Assembly (NCBI GenBank): GCA_017988135.1 | Contig: JAGNSI010000002.1 | Coordinates: forward strand, 1-46,963 | Length of the DNA: 46,963 nt | DNA from: Pseudarcicella sp. | GTDB taxonomy: Bacteria; Bacteroidota; Bacteroidia; Cytophagales; Spirosomataceae | Direction: 5' to 3' | In this document: positions 8,133-16,875 of the stretch, piece after piece | Numbering within the stretch: the stretch's first letter is position 1 | How the letters are laid out: each line of letters begins with the position of its first letter | The notes under the pieces: model-generated | What the model saw: the letters and a program-made list of their open reading frames with translations, nothing else | Database searches by the model: none | Told to the model about the DNA's origin: nothing | Program-made: the position numbers and the translations under genes

Positions 8133-9821
8133 ATGCAAGTTTTGAAAACAACACCAATAAAAAAAATAAGCACTCTCTGCCTTTTTTTTTCAACCTTTAT
8201 ACTGACATCTAATGCACAAAAAGTTCCCGAAAGTATGGGCGTAGTAGTCAATACAGAATATTCAGAACTTAACCCTGTAATAGCACCAGACGGAAAAACT
8301 TTTTATTTCGGTAGAAAAAATCATCCACAAAACAAGTTTGGAGTAGCAGGTACCGAAACCGTAAAAGGCTCGCAAGATATTTGGTTTTCAGAAAACATAA
8401 TGGGTGCATGGTCTACAGCTCGAAGAATGAGCGAAATACTCAACAGAGATCAATACAATACCATTCTTAGCGTTTCGCCAGACGGACAAACCATACTCTT
8501 GAAAGGCTCTTACGTAAACGGTCAATACGATGCAAGAGGCTTTTCTATTACACAAAAAAACGAATTTTCTTGGGATATTCCTGTCAAAGTCAATATTCCG
8601 AAATACAACAAAATGTCTAAAGGGCAAAATGAATACGCCTTTTTGAGTAATGACGGCAAAACCATATTAATGGCTTTTTCAGAAGATAAAAAAAGCGACG
8701 AAGACGATATCTATGCCACATTCAAAAACAAAGACGGAAGTTGGTCTGAAATCATTGGTCTTGGTAGCGATATCAATACCAATTACACCGAAACAACCCC
8801 TTTTTTAGCGGCAGATGGTAAAACCATGTACTTTTCGAGCAACAGACCTGGCGGACTAGGCAACAACGATATATACGTTACCAAAAGATTAGACGAAACA
8901 TGGATAAATTGGTCTGAACCCATCAATATTGGTTCGCCCATCAATACCGATGCATACGATGCTTATTATTCTGTTGCAGCCGCTGGTGATTATGCTTATT
9001 TTGTTTCAGATAAAAATTCTTTAGGTAAAAAAGATATTTTCAGGCTAAAACTGGATAGCCAAAATATACTATTTGATACCACAAAAATTATAGCCTCCAA
9101 CAATCCAAATAAATCAAAAAGCAATAAAAAAACGTTAAGTTCAAACGATAAGAATGCCGTTCAAAACAACACAGACAACAATAAAGTTGCCGAGCCAGTG
9201 GTATTGCTTAGCGGTAAAATAATAGATGCCAAAACAGGAAAAGTGCCTCAAAATGCAAGTGTTATTTACGAAGACCTCAGTACTGGTAAAGAAATTGGAA
9301 CCGCTAAGCCAGATCCTCAAACAGGCAAATACACCATTGTATTGCCCTACGGTAAAAACTACGGTATCACTGCAAAAGGGAAAGGCATAATTGCCAGTTC
9401 TCAAAATTTAGACCTTCGAAAAATAAAAGCTGGTTACCTAGAGCTAAGCGACAAAGATATCACTACCACGCCATTAGAGCAGGGAGCCAAAGTGACTATG
9501 AATAATATTTTCTTTGAATTTGGAAAAGCTACACTTAAGTCAGAATCATTTACAGAACTGAATAGAATAGCAGATTTATTAAAAGAAAATCCTGATACAC
9601 GTATAGAAATAGGTGGGCATACCGACGATGTGGGTACAGACGAAGTGAACAATAAAATTTCCTTAGAAAGAGCCGATGCCGTTAAAAGTTATTTGTTAGA
9701 ACAAAAAATAAACGTCAAACGAATTGATAGCAAAGGCTATGGTAAAATGCAACCTAAAGTGCCCAATACTTCGCCCGAAAACCAAGCAATCAATAGGCGT
9801 GTAGAGTTTAAAATTTTATAA
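8133..9821 (+). CDS. OmpA-family protein with PD40 propeller and carboxypeptidase-regulatory-like domain (PorE-like)
   Basis: The frame is open from an ATG at 8091, but I place the start at 8133 (MQVLKTTPIKK). This avoids a 38-base overlap with the preceding gene and puts the start next to a good signal peptide ending in SNAQK. The mature protein has PD40/WD40-like propeller blades (NPVIAPDGKTFYF, TTPFLAADGKTMYFSSNRPG, IYVTKR) and a Ser/Asn-rich linker. A CRD-type beta-sandwich (LLSGKIIDAKTGK) follows, then a C-terminal OmpA domain (FFEFGKATLKSES, IGGHTDDVG, SLERADAVKSYL) that binds peptidoglycan. The order propeller-CRD-OmpA is that of T9SS PorE, but the TPR repeats and lipobox of PorE are missing. 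It may be a PorE relative or a general envelope anchor. Confidence 0.85.
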   Translation: MQVLKTTPIKKISTLCLFFSTFILTSNAQKVPESMGVVVNTEYSELNPVIAPDGKTFYFGRKNHPQNKFGVAGTETVKGSQDIWFSENIMGAWSTARRMSEILNRDQYNTILSVSPDGQTILLKGSYVNGQYDARGFSITQKNEFSWDIPVKVNIPKYNKMSKGQNEYAFLSNDGKTILMAFSEDKKSDEDDIYATFKNKDGSWSEIIGLGSDINTNYTETTPFLAADGKTMYFSSNRPGGLGNNDIYVTKRLDETWINWSEPINIGSPINTDAYDAYYSVAAAGDYAYFVSDKNSLGKKDIFRLKLDSQNILFDTTKIIASNNPNKSKSNKKTLSSNDKNAVQNNTDNNKVAEPVVLLSGKIIDAKTGKVPQNASVIYEDLSTGKEIGTAKPDPQTGKYTIVLPYGKNYGITAKGKGIIASSQNLDLRKIKAGYLELSDKDITTTPLEQGAKVTMNNIFFEFGKATLKSESFTELNRIADLLKENPDTRIEIGGHTDDVGTDEVNNKISLERADAVKSYLLEQKINVKRIDSKGYGKMQPKVPNTSPENQAINRRVEFKIL

Positions 9822-9846
9822 CAATTCTCTCTCAAAACTTTTACTA

Positions 9847-10347
9847 ATGACAGATATATTACTTTTGATAGCTGGGGTATTAGCCTTGTTGGTAGGTTTG
9901 GCAGGTGCTTTTTTGCCCACACCTGGTCCACCTTTGAGCTTGTTGGGTGTATATTTGTTACATTATTCAAAATACGCCGAATTTGATAAGAATACTTTAA
10001 CGATTTTTGTTGCACTCACCGTTTTGATATCTTCGTTTGACTATTATGCTCCCATTTGGGGTACACAGAAGTTTGGAGGAACAAGCTATGGGTCTTGGGG
10101 CTCAACAATAGGTTTGTTAGCTGGTTTGTTTCTTGTGCCAGGTATTGGAATGATATTTGGAGCTTTTTTGGGAGCATTTGTGGGAGAGCTTATCGGAGGC
10201 ACCACACCCGAGAAGTCGTTAAAAGCTGCAATAGGTTCTATCATAGGATTATTGACAGGAATCTTAGGCAAAATACTCGTGTGTTTGGCTATGATAGTAG
10301 TGTCATGTATTCAAGTGGGAGAGTACTTTTTTGTTATGTTTCGCTGA
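9847..10347 (+). CDS. DUF456 membrane protein
   Basis: The 166-residue protein is almost wholly hydrophobic with about four to five transmembrane segments and the Gly-rich DUF456 signature. This includes GLAGAFLPTPGPPLSLLG near residue 20, a YYAPIWGTQKFGGTSYGSWG loop near 70-90 and GAFLGAFVGELIGG. The function of the family is unknown. The paired small-residue glycine-zipper segments suggest helix packing or oligomerisation. It starts 25 bases after the OmpA-family gene and precedes the [2Fe-2S] gene by 61 bases, all on the plus strand. A terminator follows the third gene, so the stretch may be one transcript. Confidence 0.88.
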   Translation: MTDILLLIAGVLALLVGLAGAFLPTPGPPLSLLGVYLLHYSKYAEFDKNTLTIFVALTVLISSFDYYAPIWGTQKFGGTSYGSWGSTIGLLAGLFLVPGIGMIFGAFLGAFVGELIGGTTPEKSLKAAIGSIIGLLTGILGKILVCLAMIVVSCIQVGEYFFVMFR

Positions 10348-10408
10348 TTGCAACCAACCCAATTTTGCAAAATAATATTACACAATCACCTATATTTATT
10401 AGTTACAA

Positions 10409-10708
10409 ATGAAATTTAAAAAACATGTATTTGTGTGTGCAAATACCAAAGAAGCACCCAAAAAGTGCTGTAATGAAACCAATGGATTGGCATTGGTAGA
10501 AGCTTTTCGTGAAAAATTAAAAGCCGAAGGCAAGCAAATGACCATAAGAGTACAAAAAGCTGGTTGCATAGATATGTGTGCTTTTGGGCCATCTATGGTA
10601 GTTTATCCAGAAGGCGTATTTTATGGTAATGTACAAATGTCAGATATAGACGAAATAGTAGACAAACATCTAATAAATGACGTAGTGGTTGATAGGCTTG
10701 TTATCTAG
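10409..10708 (+). CDS. Thioredoxin-like [2Fe-2S] ferredoxin domain protein
   Basis: The 99-residue soluble protein begins KHVFVCANTK and ends with a KAGCIDMCAFGPSMVVYPEG segment, as in the shethna-type or NuoE-like (2Fe-2S) thioredoxin-fold ferredoxins. Likely cluster ligands are Cys10, Cys20 or Cys21, Cys53 and Cys57. The spacing C-x9-C followed by C-x3-C fits that family. It should act as a cytoplasmic electron carrier, but no partner reductase lies next to it. It is followed by a terminator at 10732-10776. Confidence 0.88.
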   Translation: MKFKKHVFVCANTKEAPKKCCNETNGLALVEAFREKLKAEGKQMTIRVQKAGCIDMCAFGPSMVVYPEGVFYGNVQMSDIDEIVDKHLINDVVVDRLVI

Positions 10709-10731
10709 TTTGATACTTTATATTTTTCAAG

Positions 10732-10776
10732 AAATTAATGGTAATTTTTTACTGTAATTGTTATCATTAATTTTTT
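10732..10776 (+). terminator. Intrinsic terminator after the [2Fe-2S] gene
   Basis: AAATTAATGGTAA (10732-10744) pairs with TTATCATTAA (10761-10770), one G-U pair included, across a 16-base loop. A run of T follows at 10771-10776. The stem is AT-rich, so strength is uncertain. Confidence 0.55.
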
Positions 10777-10929
10777 CCTTTTTCTATGCAGATGTATTAG
10801 AATTGACAAATAAAATACCGATAATATATTTATTAATATGGAGGTTTTTAAAAGAAGAGATTTTTTAAGGACAAATTATAGAACTAAAAATTAAGATTAT
10901 AGGAAACTTTCTCTGATTTTTTAAAATAG

Positions 10930-13227
10930 TTATTGAATTTTTAATTTTCGAGTTAAAGAGTCTTTTTTAGCTACAACTTTTAAAAAATAAAAGCCTTTTC
11001 TAAGATTCTCTGAAAAATAATATTTATGTCTTGCACTTCCTTTTTTTATTAGTAAACCATTTGAATCGGTAAATCTGAAAGTGAAATCTCCTGGCGTTAC
11101 GATATAAAATTTGCCATCTGAAGGATTTGGGTACACTTTTATGGCTATTTCATTTATAGTTGGATCGGGGCTTGCTATTACGCTTTTTATTTCAAAATCA
11201 CTAGTTGTTGTGGAAGAGTCGCCGTCATTATCAATAGCAACAGCTTTTAATTGATAATCACCTACTGCAAATGCTTTATTCGGAGTTAGTTTAGCGATGT
11301 CAGACCATTGAAAAGGAGCTGTAGTGGAAGTGCCTATTTGGTCGTCATTCAGGTATAATTTTACAGTTTGAATAGACCCGCCTGTATCTAAAGCATTCAC
11401 TTTTACATTCACTATTTGATTGGTCAAATAACTACTTTCAAGGATAGGCTCTGTAATTTTCACAAAAGGTGATCTTTTTGGTGGCAATATTGTTACCAAT
11501 GTTGTTGCTATGGTAGAATCTCCTTTATTGTCATATGCTATTACTTTTATTTGTTGTTCTCCCACGGGAAGAGCTGTCAGGTTTACCTGACTAGCTATAT
11601 TTTCCCATTCATAAGGCACATCTTTCAACTGATTATTGAAAAGTACATTGTTAAAGTAAGCTTTCACTTTTATCACAGATCCATTTTCATCTGTGGCTGT
11701 TACCTTTAGATTTACTTTGTTTGTAGTTCTTAAAATAGTTTCTTTTGTAGGGAAATCTATTTTTACTTTTGGCGGAGTATTAGTTTCTCCACATCCTTCA
11801 TATTTTAGATCTACATTGCCTTCAGTTGCTATTTGATGTATTTTTCCATCAAAACATTCTCCACCCATTTTTACGTTTTTGAAGTTAAACGATACTTTAA
11901 ATGGAGCATCACCCGTGTATATCCAACTATTACGCTTAGGTAATTTTTCAAAAGTTATATTTTCGAAATTTATGTTTTCTATTCCTACCGAATTTGAGCC
12001 ATGGTATTTTCCATTTATGCCTATCATTCTGTCTAATTGAGTAGCTACATAAATGTTCCTAAAAGTATAATTGCCTACTTTGGGTAAGGCTGTGGTTGAG
12101 CGAAGGTTTATAAATGTTCTTGCCAAACCACCTGATGTTACTTTAGCATCGCCACAATTGGCTTCCCAAGATAGTACTTCACAATTTTCTACCAAAATAT
12201 TGCTTCCAGGTGTGATTTTATTCCAAGCAAGTTGAAACAATCCACCATTGGCTTGCTCCCAAAAAGTACAATTTCTTACTTCCACATTGTCATTATAAAG
12301 CTTTATATGGTCATCGTTTACCTTTGAGAATACATTGCTTACAATTGACCGGTCACCAGCCACAACGCCATCATTATTAAAATCATAACCATACATTTTG
12401 GCATTGTCCAATTTGCACTCGTTGCCAATATCTATACTAAAATGACGAGAATTGATTACCATAATGTTTTCTATAATATGTTTGGTTCCTTTGGTGATTA
12501 CTAAAGCATTGAAGGGGATATTTTCAGGCCCATGAAGAATGCCTCCATTTCCTATCAAAACACCTCTACCTGTTACCAATAATGGTTTGGTGCGATTACT
12601 ACTTGTGTGCAAAGTACCTTTTACCATTGCTCCGTCTTCTATAACTACAGCGTCTACATCATTGGGTATAGAAAATCTGTCAAATTCGGCTGTTTGTACA
12701 TAGGGTTTGTTGCTAGCAACAAATGTATGTACTTTTGCACCAGCAGGGATAGGAGTATCTGCAAATGGATCTACAAAAACCATTAATGGATATTCTGTTT
12801 TTCCTTCAAATTCAACAAAAAGATGTTTTTTTACAGACGGACAAGTGATTTCTAAAGCCCCATCAACAATACTTGAGCTCACGTCTGTATAAGTTTTGTT
12901 TTTGTATTGAGCATTTTCTTCTGTCAAAGCTACTCCGTCTACTCTTTCAATTCGAATTTTAACTGCTCCACCATCCGGATTGAAACCAAAGTTGGCGAAC
13001 TGGTCATTTTTGGTTTTGTGTTTTGCAGGATAATCCGCTGGCTTGGTATTGGGTTCTATTTGATAAGTGAATATTTCTTTATAAGCTGTAGCTCCTTGTT
13101 TTACAGACACTTTATAATGTGGCGATAAAGCTAAGTCAGGCAATTGCCTGTAATAGCGCACTTGAGCTTGGCTGTAAAAATTTACCGCCAAGAGCAATAC
13201 AGAAATGCTTTTAAAAAAATTGATCAT
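10930..13227 (-). CDS. GH49-like right-handed beta-helix hydrolase with two Ig-like domains and T9SS tail
   Basis: The 765-residue secreted protein has a signal peptide (to about residue 22) and an N-terminal beta-sandwich (about 30-160). The parallel beta-helix (about 180-480) carries NNDGVVAGD and VNDDHIKLYNDNVEVRNC. In GH49 dextranases and isopullulanases the equivalent three aspartates form the active site, and here they are Asp286, Asp305 and Asp306. WEQANGGLFQLAWN continues the match. Two repeated Ig-like domains (about 490-590 and 595-690) and a T9SS type A sorting domain (VYPNPSDGKFYIV to the end) follow. It should hydrolyse an alpha-glucan such as dextran or pullulan at the cell surface or outside the cell. 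There are no adjacent SusC/SusD genes. A paralogue lies at 42630-45053. Substrate specificity is not determined. Confidence 0.82.
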   Translation of the reverse strand: MINFFKSISVLLLAVNFYSQAQVRYYRQLPDLALSPHYKVSVKQGATAYKEIFTYQIEPNTKPADYPAKHKTKNDQFANFGFNPDGGAVKIRIERVDGVALTEENAQYKNKTYTDVSSSIVDGALEITCPSVKKHLFVEFEGKTEYPLMVFVDPFADTPIPAGAKVHTFVASNKPYVQTAEFDRFSIPNDVDAVVIEDGAMVKGTLHTSSNRTKPLLVTGRGVLIGNGGILHGPENIPFNALVITKGTKHIIENIMVINSRHFSIDIGNECKLDNAKMYGYDFNNDGVVAGDRSIVSNVFSKVNDDHIKLYNDNVEVRNCTFWEQANGGLFQLAWNKITPGSNILVENCEVLSWEANCGDAKVTSGGLARTFINLRSTTALPKVGNYTFRNIYVATQLDRMIGINGKYHGSNSVGIENINFENITFEKLPKRNSWIYTGDAPFKVSFNFKNVKMGGECFDGKIHQIATEGNVDLKYEGCGETNTPPKVKIDFPTKETILRTTNKVNLKVTATDENGSVIKVKAYFNNVLFNNQLKDVPYEWENIASQVNLTALPVGEQQIKVIAYDNKGDSTIATTLVTILPPKRSPFVKITEPILESSYLTNQIVNVKVNALDTGGSIQTVKLYLNDDQIGTSTTAPFQWSDIAKLTPNKAFAVGDYQLKAVAIDNDGDSSTTTSDFEIKSVIASPDPTINEIAIKVYPNPSDGKFYIVTPGDFTFRFTDSNGLLIKKGSARHKYYFSENLRKGFYFLKVVAKKDSLTRKLKIQ

Positions 13228-13506
13228 GTTTTTTGGATGTTTGTTAAAAATAATTTGAATTAATAAACTTTACAAAAATCATATTTTTCAAGTCTTATCT
13301 TTATTGAATATGTACAATGTTGTTGCTCAATTATTTTTAATTAAACATAATATGTATTTTATATTCAAAACTTTTTACTTTTTGATAGAATAAAGCTATC
13401 TTACTGAATATGATTATTGAAATATTTTAGTTATAAACAAAAATGAATTAGATTTATCCCGAAAAAAAATCTAATTTCGCTTGTTTGTATTTAAACCCCT
13501 TTACTT

Positions 13507-15087
13507 ATGCAAAATTTCGATTATTACAAAAATTCTTTTATCAAAAACGACTGGAAGTCAGGTATTTCTGTTTTTTTGGTTGCACTTCCACTTTGTTTGG
13601 GCATTGCATTAGCTTCTGGAGCACCACTTTTTGCAGGAATTATTGCAGGAATAATTGGCGGTATAGTCATTGGGGCATTATCTGGCTCCGAAATATCAGT
13701 AAGCGGTCCAGCAGCAGGGCTTACTATTATAGTATTTACAGCCATAAAAGACCTAGGCACGTATCAAGGATTTTTAGTAGCGGTTATCTTAGCAGGTGTT
13801 ATTCAGCTGGCGTTTGGCTACTTAAAGGGTGGTAAACTCAGTGCTTTTTTCCCAGATAGCGTTATCAAAGGAATGTTGGTAGCCATAGGTATAGTTATTA
13901 TATTAAAACAAATACCCCATGCATTAGGCGATGACAGCGACTTTGAAGGTGATTTTAAATTTCAACAGTTGGCCGATGGTGAAAACTCTATCACAGAAGT
14001 GATACGTTCATTTATCAATTTCAATACTGGAGCCGTCATCATTACTTTATCATGCTTGATGTTAATGATTTTTTGGAATAAATTAGCCGAAAAAAAAATC
14101 AGTTTCTTCCTATCTTTCCCATCTACATTGGCTGCTGTTTTATTAGGTATTTTCTTAAACCAAATGTACGCTCATTTTTCACCTGAGCTATATTTGGGCG
14201 ATTCTAGCAAACATATGGTAGCAGTACCTATTTTTGCAAGTTTTAGCGATTTTACCAGCACTTTGATATCTCCAGATTTTAGTTTTTTAAGTAATGCCAA
14301 AACCTACACTGTAGCACTCACAGTAGCAATGGTAGCCAGTTTAGAGTCATTATTAAGCCTCGAAGCAGCAGATAGCATAGATATCGAAAAAAGAATATCA
14401 TCGGGTGATAAAGAACTCAAAGCGCAAGGTATAGGTAATATTTTGTCTGGTTTTTTAGGTGGGCTTCCCGTTACTTCTGTTGTAGTGAGAACCTCAGCCA
14501 ACGTATATTCAGGCGGAAAAACACGTATGTCTGCTATTTTTCATGGTATATTATTATTATGTTCGGTGGTGTTGATTCCTACTATCATCAACAAAATACC
14601 TTTGGCAGCACTTGCGGCTGTACTACTCATGGTTGGCTATAAATTATCGAGTATAAAAATATTTAAAAAAGTTTTCAAAGAAGGTTACGACCAATTTATA
14701 CCATTTATCGTTACTATTTTGGTAGTTGTTTTCAAAGACCTTTTGTGGGGAATAGCCATAGGTACTTTGGTAGGAATAATATTTGTACTCAGAACTAATT
14801 TCAACAATGCTATTTCATACCTAAGAGAAAAAAACAATGTACTTATCAAGCTAAATAAAGACATTTCGTTTATGAACAAATCACAGCTGAAAGATGTACT
14901 TTTAGATCTTCGTGAAAATGATGATGTACAAATAGATGGCTCAAAAGCGAAGTTTATAGATCATGATATTTTTGATATACTATTAGATTTGAAGAAAAAT
15001 GCCAAACAAAAAAACATCACTGTTGAGTTTAAAAATGTAAATAGAAAAAGTAAAGTAAACATAAATGAAATTTCAAACGAACATTAA
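13507..15087 (+). CDS. SulP-family anion transporter with STAS domain, probable bicarbonate transporter
   Basis: The 526-residue inner-membrane protein has 10 or more hydrophobic segments. SulP landmarks are VALPLCLGIALASGAPLFAG, the SVSGPAAGL motif, KGMLVAIGIVIILKQ and SLESLLSLEAADS. The cytoplasmic C-terminus (about 440-526) is a STAS-like domain. The carbonic anhydrase gene begins 41 bases downstream on the same strand. A SulP plus beta-CA pairing is well known for bicarbonate uptake or exchange, so HCO3- is the most likely substrate. Sulfate or another anion remains possible. A partial promoter-like TAATTTCG box lies at 13472-13479 without a clear -33 element. Confidence 0.9.
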   Translation: MQNFDYYKNSFIKNDWKSGISVFLVALPLCLGIALASGAPLFAGIIAGIIGGIVIGALSGSEISVSGPAAGLTIIVFTAIKDLGTYQGFLVAVILAGVIQLAFGYLKGGKLSAFFPDSVIKGMLVAIGIVIILKQIPHALGDDSDFEGDFKFQQLADGENSITEVIRSFINFNTGAVIITLSCLMLMIFWNKLAEKKISFFLSFPSTLAAVLLGIFLNQMYAHFSPELYLGDSSKHMVAVPIFASFSDFTSTLISPDFSFLSNAKTYTVALTVAMVASLESLLSLEAADSIDIEKRISSGDKELKAQGIGNILSGFLGGLPVTSVVVRTSANVYSGGKTRMSAIFHGILLLCSVVLIPTIINKIPLAALAAVLLMVGYKLSSIKIFKKVFKEGYDQFIPFIVTILVVVFKDLLWGIAIGTLVGIIFVLRTNFNNAISYLREKNNVLIKLNKDISFMNKSQLKDVLLDLRENDDVQIDGSKAKFIDHDIFDILLDLKKNAKQKNITVEFKNVNRKSKVNINEISNEH

Positions 15088-15128
15088 ACAAAAATAAAAA
15101 GTTTGCAGTTTACCTTTTAAAAAATACG

Positions 15129-15776
15129 ATGAAAGAATATAACCAACTTTTATTGGCCAACAAAGCTTGGGCAATAGAAAAACTAGAATTGGATGAAGAA
15201 TATTTCAACACACTTTCTAAAGACCAAAAACCTTTATTTTTGTGGATAGGTTGTGCAGATAGTAGAGTTCCAGCAGAAGAAATTACAAATACCCATCCAG
15301 GAGAAGTGTTTGTGCATAGAAATGTAGCTAATTTGGTAGTACATACAGATATGAATTTACTTTCTGTTTTACAGTATGCTGTAGAAGTCCTCAAAGTAAA
15401 GCATGTTATAGTTTGCGGGCATTACGGATGTGGAGGTGTAAAAGCTGCAATGGGAAACGATGACTTAGGATTAATAAATAAATGGCTTAGAAATATCAAA
15501 GAAGTCTATGACAAACACAGCTATGAGCTGAAGAATGTTTCTGACGAAAAAATGCGATTTGATAGATTAGTAGAACTAAATGTTGCCGAACAAGTTAAAA
15601 ATCTTTCCAAAACAACCATAGTTCAAAAAGCTTGGTCAAATAGAAATGCACCACATTTGCATGGATGGGTTTTTGATATGAAAACTGGAATAATAAAAGA
15701 AATTATAAACATAGAAGCTGACTCTTACATAGAAGATATTTTTAAATATAACTTTCCAGACAAAAGTAACGCATAA
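15129..15776 (+). CDS. can: Beta-class carbonic anhydrase
   Basis: The 215-residue enzyme interconverts CO2 and bicarbonate. It closely follows E. coli Can, with LWIGCADSRVPAEEI (Cys42, Asp44 and Arg46 of the zinc and catalytic dyad site), GEVFVHRNVANLV and VIVCGHYGCGGV, which holds the zinc ligands His98 and Cys101. The HGWVFDMKTG segment closes the fold. No signal peptide is present, so it is cytoplasmic. It is the second gene of the SulP-CA pair and ends at a bidirectional terminator. Supplying bicarbonate for carboxylases or pH control is the expected role. Confidence 0.96.
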   Translation: MKEYNQLLLANKAWAIEKLELDEEYFNTLSKDQKPLFLWIGCADSRVPAEEITNTHPGEVFVHRNVANLVVHTDMNLLSVLQYAVEVLKVKHVIVCGHYGCGGVKAAMGNDDLGLINKWLRNIKEVYDKHSYELKNVSDEKMRFDRLVELNVAEQVKNLSKTTIVQKAWSNRNAPHLHGWVFDMKTGIIKEIINIEADSYIEDIFKYNFPDKSNA

Positions 15777-15812
15777 AAAAAGCCTCATAATCTAAAAAAT
15801 TATGAGGCTTTA
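15775..15812. terminator. Bidirectional intrinsic terminator between can and tonB
   Basis: An 11-bp GC-containing stem (15781-15791 with 15799-15809) has a 7-base loop, an A-run on the left and a T-run on the right. It separates the converging can and TonB genes. Confidence 0.88.
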
Positions 15813-15822
15813 AATTGAATTA

Positions 15823-16662
15823 TCAATCTGTTGGTAATGAAAAAACTATAGGCACTGAAAAACTCACTCTTACTGGTTTGCCCGACTGCTTGCCAGGTGT
15901 CCACTTTGGAGAAAGTTTCAAAACCCTAATTGCCTCTTCATCTAGTCCAAACCCAACTCCTTTTTGAACAACAATATCTTGAAGTGAACCATCTCTATTT
16001 ACTGTAAATTTCAAAATAACTTTGCCCGATATCTGATTTTCTAAAGCTTCATCTGTATAAATTAAATTTTTACTCAGAAATTTACCAAAAGCTTCCAGAC
16101 CGCCATCTGGAAACTGAGGTGCTGATTCCACAGCAATAAAAATATCGTTAGATTCTGTTTCTGCCTTAGGTGGCTCACCCAGCGATGGCACTCCACCGCC
16201 ACTACCATCTACATAGTCTACGCCTATTTCTAAAGGGGCATCATTGTCTGAGCCTATTATACCCAAATCATTGGATGATTGTTCAATGATAGAGCTATTT
16301 TCTTTTATGTCTTTTTCCTGAAACTTTTCATCTTCTACAATTATAGTTGGAATATTACTTTTTGACGAATTTGGTAAATTTGGCTTCCTGCCAGAATTTT
16401 GTTGGATTGGTCTAGCAGGAACATTAAAATGTAAAGGTTCTAAAGTGACAATTGTTGGTGCTTCCTCTACCAATGGCGGGAACAATTTATCATAGGCACA
16501 GGACAAACCATAAGCACCAGCAAGTACCGATATGCCTACCACCATTGCCTTACCCAATGTAGATGAATAACCATTGCGAAGCTCATAGGCTCCATATGCT
16601 CGGTTTTTGTTTTTGAAAATAATGTCGTTGAGACTTGGATTGGTATCGATTTGATTGAGCAT
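15823..16662 (-). CDS. tonB: Energy transducer TonB
   Basis: The 279-residue protein starts with the Bacteroidota-type cytoplasmic segment NDIIFKNKNRAYGAYELR and has one transmembrane helix at about residues 34-55. A periplasmic Pro/Ser/Asn-rich spacer follows, with a Gly-rich DGSGGGVPSLG stretch. The TonB_C domain covers about 190-277 (ISGKVILKFTVNRDGSLQDI, then LDEEAIRVLKLSPKWTPGKQ). It transmits proton-motive energy to outer-membrane transporters. ExbB/ExbD are not adjacent, and no SusC/TonB-dependent receptor lies in the window. Confidence 0.93.
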   Translation of the reverse strand: MLNQIDTNPSLNDIIFKNKNRAYGAYELRNGYSSTLGKAMVVGISVLAGAYGLSCAYDKLFPPLVEEAPTIVTLEPLHFNVPARPIQQNSGRKPNLPNSSKSNIPTIIVEDEKFQEKDIKENSSIIEQSSNDLGIIGSDNDAPLEIGVDYVDGSGGGVPSLGEPPKAETESNDIFIAVESAPQFPDGGLEAFGKFLSKNLIYTDEALENQISGKVILKFTVNRDGSLQDIVVQKGVGFGLDEEAIRVLKLSPKWTPGKQSGKPVRVSFSVPIVFSLPTD

Positions 16663-16875
16663 AAGAAGGATTTTTAGAAGTTTGACATTTCGTTTTGTTA
16701 TAAAATACTAATCTAAAAATAATAATTTATTTAACAATTCCAATAAAAAATTAAATTTTATATCGAAAAAAAATCTATTTATACGTTTTTGTCAAAAAAA
16801 GTCATTTCTAAAAAACAAAAAATAAATTATTTGAAACGATGTTGTTAATTTTAATAAAAAAAAACAAATTAGCGC

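Noticed and set aside
10056-10412. Frame of 118 codons overlapping the DUF456 gene.
   Set aside because: It is a shadow with no family pattern, whereas the DUF456 frame has a clear membrane-protein pattern.
10838-10894. An 18-codon frame reading MEVFKRRDFLRT, like a twin-arginine motif.
   Set aside because: No hydrophobic segment follows and the frame stops after 18 codons. Other frames do not continue it.
13485-13835. Frame of 116 codons overlapping the start of the SulP gene.
   Set aside because: It is a shadow of the SulP gene in another frame. The SulP reading has clear family motifs throughout.
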